From Microcoleus sp. AS-A8 (GTDB lineage: Bacteria > Cyanobacteriota > Cyanobacteriia > Cyanobacteriales > Coleofasciculaceae), in the NCBI GenBank assembly GCA_039962225.1, contig JAMPKV010000010.1, positions 62,001-126,000 of the forward strand: a DNA stretch of 64,000 bases. The letters run 5' to 3'. The notes under the pieces were generated by a model. It had not been told where the DNA came from. It saw only the letters and a list, made by a program, of their open reading frames with translations, and searched no databases. The position numbers were made by a program, and so were the translations under genes. Of this stretch, positions 59,923 to 64,000 are shown in pieces (within the stretch, counting starts at the first letter, position 1; every line of letters begins with the position of its first letter).

Positions 59923-62190
59923 ATGCTAACTCCTAAGACGATCTGTTTGGGTGACCGAGAGCAGCTCCAAAACTATAAAGAAATCGCTCTAAGATTTCTG
60001 GCTGATTATCGTCTTGCTGCTCGCCGAGTAACTCTCATGCCGACTGAAACCCTCACGATTTTGCTGGTAGAGGATAACCCCAAAGATGCCTGTCTTGTGC
60101 AAGAAATGTTACAGGCAGCTAAGACATTTCCCTTTCAACTGATACAGGTTTCGAGACTGGAAGAAGCTTTAACTTGCCTGAGCCGAAGCTCATCAATTTC
60201 GGTAATCTTGTTAGATTGGTCACTGCCAGATGCCCAAGGGGCAGGCATGATCAAGCAGTTGCGCCGGGTGTCGCCGGATATCCCAATTTTGGTGTTCAAT
60301 GACTGGGATGATGAAGCAATCGCGCTTCAAGCTTTACAAAAAGGTGCCCAGGATTTCCTGGTGAAACATCAAACGGACTCGAACCTACTGGTACGATCCA
60401 TACGCCATGCGATTGCCAGAGAGAAGGCTAATCTCTCCCAGCGGTGTGTTTCCCAGATCCGTACACGTCAGGAGCAAGCGCTACGAGAGTCGGAAGCTAA
60501 GTTTCGCACACTGTATGAATCAACGAGTACGGCGGTCATTTTGCTGGATGAAAATGGAATTTTTGAGGGCAATAGTGCCGCCTTACGTCTATTTGGTTGT
60601 ACCCATCACGAACAGCTTTGTGGCAAACCCACGGAGAGTGGGAGAGTGGGAGAAAGCAGATACCGGCAGGGACGTGAGGAGGTAGGGGATTCTCCATGCT
60701 CTCAGTCACGGTATCACCCTGTCGTTGCGTCCTCTCTCCTCAAGTCCTGTGTTCCCCTGATTGGCTTTTCACCTGCCGTGCAGCCCAACGGTGAAGACTC
60801 ATACTCCCTGGCAAATGAGTATATAACGAAGGCGAGCTCTCAGGGCACTTGCCGATTTGACTGGATGTACTGCAAACGGAATGGTGAAGAATTTCCAGCC
60901 GAGGTAACATTGACCCGAATTGAGCTGGCAAAGCGCAAAATCCTGCAAGCCACAATCTACGATATTAGCGATCGCAAAGCGACGGAAACACAGTTACTCC
61001 AAGCCAAAGAGGCCGCAGAAGCCGGAAGTCGCGCCAAAAGTGAGTTTCTGGCCATGATGAGCCACGAACTGCGAACCCCTCTCAATGCCGTGCTAGGACT
61101 TTCTCAATTAATGCGCCAAGAAATCTTCGGCACGCTGAATGAAAAGCAAAAAGAGTATGTGAGCTGTATACAGAGTAGTGGGGAACATCTGCTGGCGTTG
61201 ATTAACGATATTCTCGACCTCTCGAAGGTGGAAGCCGGTAAAGAGCAACTCACTTTTGTGCCATTGGATATCCAGGATTTGTGCGACTACTGCTTAGCTA
61301 TGGTGCGGGAGCAAGCTCATGAGCAAGGGTTAAAACTAAAGCTGGACATCGATCCGCAAGCCCGAATTCTGATTGCTGATGAGCGACGCTGCAAGCAAAT
61401 GTTGCTCAATCTCCTATCCAATGCGGTTAAATTTACACTCATCGGTGAAGTTTCGTTAAGGGTGACCAAACGACCCATTAGCAGTAGCGTAAGCGGCATA
61501 GCCGAGTCTACGAGTGTCCAGGAGATTTGCTTTACGGTGGAAGATACAGGGATTGGGATTGCCTCCCATCATCTCCCCCTGTTGTTTGAGCCATTTCGCC
61601 AATTAGATAGTGGCCTAAATCGGCGGTTTACTGGCACCGGTTTGGGGTTGGCTCTCACCCGCAGTTTGGCACAGTTACATGGGGGAGAGGTTACCGTCCG
61701 ATCAAACCTGGGCGAGGGGAGTCAATTTACTCTGTGTCTGCCAGATCGGCAGCTAGAAGAATGTATTCTGCCCTCATTACCTCAACAGACAGGAGTCGTT
61801 CAGGGACAAAGCTGTCCCCTGTGGGCTAAATCCCGCATTCTTTTGGTGGAAACGGATGAGCGCAGTGCGTTGATATTGAAAGACTATCTTCAGGTAATCG
61901 GTCACAAAGTTGAGCATTTAATCGATGGTCAAGACTTTTTGCACAAGGTGCGGCAGTTCAAGCCCAGCTTAATTTTGATGGATGTGCAGCTTAGGGGGGA
62001 TTATACCGGATTTGATTTATTAGCTGCACTTCGCCGAGAACCCGACACAAAGAACCTGAAAGTGGTCATGGTGACAGCCCTGGCTATGGCCGGCGATCGC
62101 GAACGTTGTTTAGAGGCCGGTGCGAATGAATACCTCAGTAAGCCCATTGGCATTGCACAATTAGAGGCGATTTTGATGCGCTTCCTTTAA
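59923..62190 (+). CDS. Hybrid sensor kinase: REC-PAS-HisKA-HATPase-REC
   Basis: The 755-residue protein has an N-terminal receiver (about residues 45-160: ILLVEDNPKDACLVQEML, ISVILLDWSLPDAQ with the phospho-Asp). A PAS domain follows, then a dimerisation helix with MMSHELRTPLNAVLG, a HATPase with LLNLLSNAVKF, VEDTGIGIAS and TGLGLALTRSLA, and a C-terminal receiver (620-755: SLILMDVQLRGDYTGFDLLA, phospho-Asp in LMDV). It therefore resembles cyanobacterial phosphorelay kinases with receivers on both ends. A low-complexity insert (GRVGESRYRQGREEVGDSPC and onward) interrupts the PAS domain. The N terminus may really be at ATG 60037 (MPTETLTILLVEDN). No membrane segment is present. Confidence 0.88.
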   Translation: MLTPKTICLGDREQLQNYKEIALRFLADYRLAARRVTLMPTETLTILLVEDNPKDACLVQEMLQAAKTFPFQLIQVSRLEEALTCLSRSSSISVILLDWSLPDAQGAGMIKQLRRVSPDIPILVFNDWDDEAIALQALQKGAQDFLVKHQTDSNLLVRSIRHAIAREKANLSQRCVSQIRTRQEQALRESEAKFRTLYESTSTAVILLDENGIFEGNSAALRLFGCTHHEQLCGKPTESGRVGESRYRQGREEVGDSPCSQSRYHPVVASSLLKSCVPLIGFSPAVQPNGEDSYSLANEYITKASSQGTCRFDWMYCKRNGEEFPAEVTLTRIELAKRKILQATIYDISDRKATETQLLQAKEAAEAGSRAKSEFLAMMSHELRTPLNAVLGLSQLMRQEIFGTLNEKQKEYVSCIQSSGEHLLALINDILDLSKVEAGKEQLTFVPLDIQDLCDYCLAMVREQAHEQGLKLKLDIDPQARILIADERRCKQMLLNLLSNAVKFTLIGEVSLRVTKRPISSSVSGIAESTSVQEICFTVEDTGIGIASHHLPLLFEPFRQLDSGLNRRFTGTGLGLALTRSLAQLHGGEVTVRSNLGEGSQFTLCLPDRQLEECILPSLPQQTGVVQGQSCPLWAKSRILLVETDERSALILKDYLQVIGHKVEHLIDGQDFLHKVRQFKPSLILMDVQLRGDYTGFDLLAALRREPDTKNLKVVMVTALAMAGDRERCLEAGANEYLSKPIGIAQLEAILMRFL

Positions 62191-62268
62191 TTCTAGAACG
62201 GATAAGTTTTGAGAATTTTGAGTAGCCTTAACAAAGTTTTGTCAAAATCAAACATCAGGAGTTAGCGT

Positions 62269-63831
62269 ATGGCGATAGAAGCCCTTGCAGAACACAATGC
62301 AATTGAAGCCAATCTCAGGCAATTCCTGCTCGTGCTTTCCGTGTCCCTCAGCGTTGCCACGCTACCTCAAGTGATTAGCTGGTTTCGTCACATCCCCTAC
62401 ACCTTGCTATTGGTGATTGTTGGTTTGGGTTTGGCCTTAGTCGATGTGCGGCTGGTGAACCTCTCCCCTGAACTCATTTTGTCAATTTTCTTACCCCCTC
62501 TATTATTTGAAGCCGCATGGAACTTGAAATGGTCGGGTTTAAAGGAAAATTTAGTCCCCATTAGTCTATTTGCCATTTTTGGCGTGATGATTTCCGTGGT
62601 GGGTGTAGCGTTTGGCATCAATCAATTGGTTGGCGTATCACTCCCAACGGCGTTGTTAGTCGGTGCAACACTCTCAGCAACCGACCCCGTTTCTGTCATT
62701 GCCTTGTTCCGAGAACTCGGTGCACCCAAACGTCTCACGACTTTAATGGAAGGTGAGAGTCTGTTCAATGATGGTGTAGCAGTTGTTGCCTTTAGCTTGT
62801 TGGTAGGGATTCCTTTGGGAATCGAACAATTCGATCTTCAAGTCAGCATTGTTCGGTTTTTTGTCTTTGTTGGCATTGGTTTGGGAGTCGGTGGGTTAAT
62901 TGGTTTTGGCATCTCCTATCTCACCCAGCGCTTTGACTTGCCGTTAGTCGAACAGTCGTTAACTCTCGTTTCTGCCTATGGTGCCTATATTGTTACAGAG
63001 GAATTCGGCGGGTCAGGGGTCATTGGTGTCGTGACTTGCGGCTTAATATTAGGTAACTTTGGCTCTCGGATTGGCATGAACCCGCGAACACGGGTGATTG
63101 TCACGGAGTTTTGGGAATTCCTAGCTTTTTTTGTGAATTCAATTGTCTTTTTATTGATTGGCGATCAGATTCGCTTTGCCAGTTTGGCAGAGAATTTGGA
63201 TTCTATTGCTGTAACGATCGCAGCCGTCATTGTCACCAGAGCGATCGCGATTTATAGCTTAGGCAGCTTGAGTAACTGGCTAGTCAAATCTGAAATTGAT
63301 TGGCGAGAACAAACCGTCCTGTGGTGGGGTGGCTTAAGGGGTTCAGTGTCCATCGCCCTCGCGTTGAGTCTACCCACCGCGTTAAAGGGACGAGAAGAGA
63401 TTATTGCCACGGTGTTTGGTGTGGTGCTGTTTACCTTGCTCGTACAGGGTTTAACCACTAAGACGTTGCTCGAACGATTGAATCTTTTAGGGAATGAACC
63501 CCTACGCCAAAAGTATACCGAAGCGATCGCACGTCGAGCAGCTCTGTTGCGCGTCCTTGATCGTCTCAAGCAGGTAGACAAACGCCCAGAAATTGAGCCA
63601 GAGTTTTATCGCTATCAAACGGCTTTAGTGAAAGGGCAACTGGATAGCTTGCAAGCAGAAATTAACCAGTTAAAGCGAGAATATCCTCAAATGCAGGAGT
63701 ATGCCATTGAACAGTTACGAGACGAACTGCTCGCGATTGAAGCGGATACCTACGCCGAATTTGTTCGAGCCGGTCAATTAAACAACGAACTCTCACCCTT
63801 TTTGCAGAAAGTTCTCCAATCTGAGGAGTAG
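62269..63831 (+). CDS. CPA1-type sodium/proton antiporter
   Basis: The 520-residue protein has about 12 membrane spans. The antiporter signature is LVGATLSATDPVSVIALFRE near residue 140 (Asp for ion exchange) and LMEGESLFNDGVAVVAFSLL near 165 (the Asn-Asp pair). These identify the NhaP/CPA1 family. The C-terminal 110 residues form a soluble helical domain (ALLRVLDRLKQVDKRPEIEP). It exchanges Na+ or K+/Li+ for H+ across the plasma or thylakoid membrane and helps with salt and pH balance. AGGAG sits 7 bases before ATG 62269. It follows the kinase by 78 bases on the same strand; a shared transcript is possible. Confidence 0.93.
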   Translation: MAIEALAEHNAIEANLRQFLLVLSVSLSVATLPQVISWFRHIPYTLLLVIVGLGLALVDVRLVNLSPELILSIFLPPLLFEAAWNLKWSGLKENLVPISLFAIFGVMISVVGVAFGINQLVGVSLPTALLVGATLSATDPVSVIALFRELGAPKRLTTLMEGESLFNDGVAVVAFSLLVGIPLGIEQFDLQVSIVRFFVFVGIGLGVGGLIGFGISYLTQRFDLPLVEQSLTLVSAYGAYIVTEEFGGSGVIGVVTCGLILGNFGSRIGMNPRTRVIVTEFWEFLAFFVNSIVFLLIGDQIRFASLAENLDSIAVTIAAVIVTRAIAIYSLGSLSNWLVKSEIDWREQTVLWWGGLRGSVSIALALSLPTALKGREEIIATVFGVVLFTLLVQGLTTKTLLERLNLLGNEPLRQKYTEAIARRAALLRVLDRLKQVDKRPEIEPEFYRYQTALVKGQLDSLQAEINQLKREYPQMQEYAIEQLRDELLAIEADTYAEFVRAGQLNNELSPFLQKVLQSEE

Positions 63832-63856
63832 TCTATTCTGGCAGAAGTGGAGGATT

Positions 63857-63891
63857 GGGGAAGTGGGGGAGTGGGGGAGTGGGGGAGGGAG
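63857..63891. repeat. GTGGGGGA tandem repeat
   Basis: Three 8-base units GTGGGGGA run in tandem (63863-63886) with partial copies around them. A similar GAGAGTGG-type run is inside the hybrid kinase coding region near 60636. No gene is present between 63832 and the right edge. Confidence 0.75.
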
Positions 63892-64000
63892 AGACTACTA
63901 TGCTCGGTGCCCGTTTTCAATGGCGATCAACTCAGCGACTCAGACAGTGCTTCCTGTTATGCTTGGCATAGTAACGTTGATCTAGCAACCTCTCATTCCT

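Overview
The window looks like chromosomal DNA of a filamentous cyanobacterium. The HIP1 octamer GCGATCGC occurs throughout. The gene set includes a high-light-inducible chlorophyll-binding protein, a HetZ-family protein, an SLH-OprB porin, PATAN (DUF4388) and TTC38-type proteins, a 7TM-DISM kinase fused to an adenylate cyclase, and a 37-bp CRISPR repeat of the kind found with cyanobacterial type I-D systems. Intergenic DNA is rich in short palindromes and heptamer repeats. A Microcoleus/Coleofasciculus-like organism is a guess, not a demonstrated assignment.

Layout. 1-8 kb: the partial start of a four-carbon acid sugar kinase gene, a tandem pair of paralogous membrane proteins, a possible small RNA, a Crp/Fnr regulator, a PhnD-like binding protein, a TTC38-like protein and MnmH. 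8.7-15.3 kb: an iron-uptake-type porin converging on a seven-PAS/GAF histidine kinase. 15.8-20.5 kb: a complete sugar ABC transporter on the minus strand. 21-32.5 kb: two rhodanese-fold proteins without the catalytic Cys, an HD-like protein, the kinase-cyclase, an RNase D-like exonuclease, a CAP lipoprotein, TrpB, a PATAN protein and two gene remnants. One remnant is an alpha/beta hydrolase knocked out of frame by a 44-bp triplication.

32.6-47.7 kb is the most interesting part. A Ser/Thr kinase-AAA protein is followed by a divergently read WYL regulator and a type I-D-like CRISPR-Cas operon, all on the plus strand: cas10d, csc2, csc1, cas3, a PD-(D/E)XK-like gene, cas6, cas4, cas1, cas2, then 20 identical repeats with 19 spacers. 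Four things stand out. The HD nuclease motif lies on the Cas3 helicase and I cannot find one in Cas10d. A probable internal start inside cas10d would give a Cas11d small subunit. cas1 is cut by a single in-frame TAA before all its catalytic residues. cas6 carries a 28-bp palindromic repeat inserted in its reading frame. Interference may still work, while new-spacer acquisition is probably lost (inference).

47.8-64 kb: a 38-39 aa membrane microprotein with its own terminator, two NUDIX hydrolases, HetZ, a DgcN/DgcA-like pair, an Hlip, SpeD, a zinc-dependent dehydrogenase, a zinc-ribbon protein, a REC-PAS-kinase-REC hybrid and a CPA1 Na+/H+ antiporter. No rRNA, tRNA or transposase gene was recognised.
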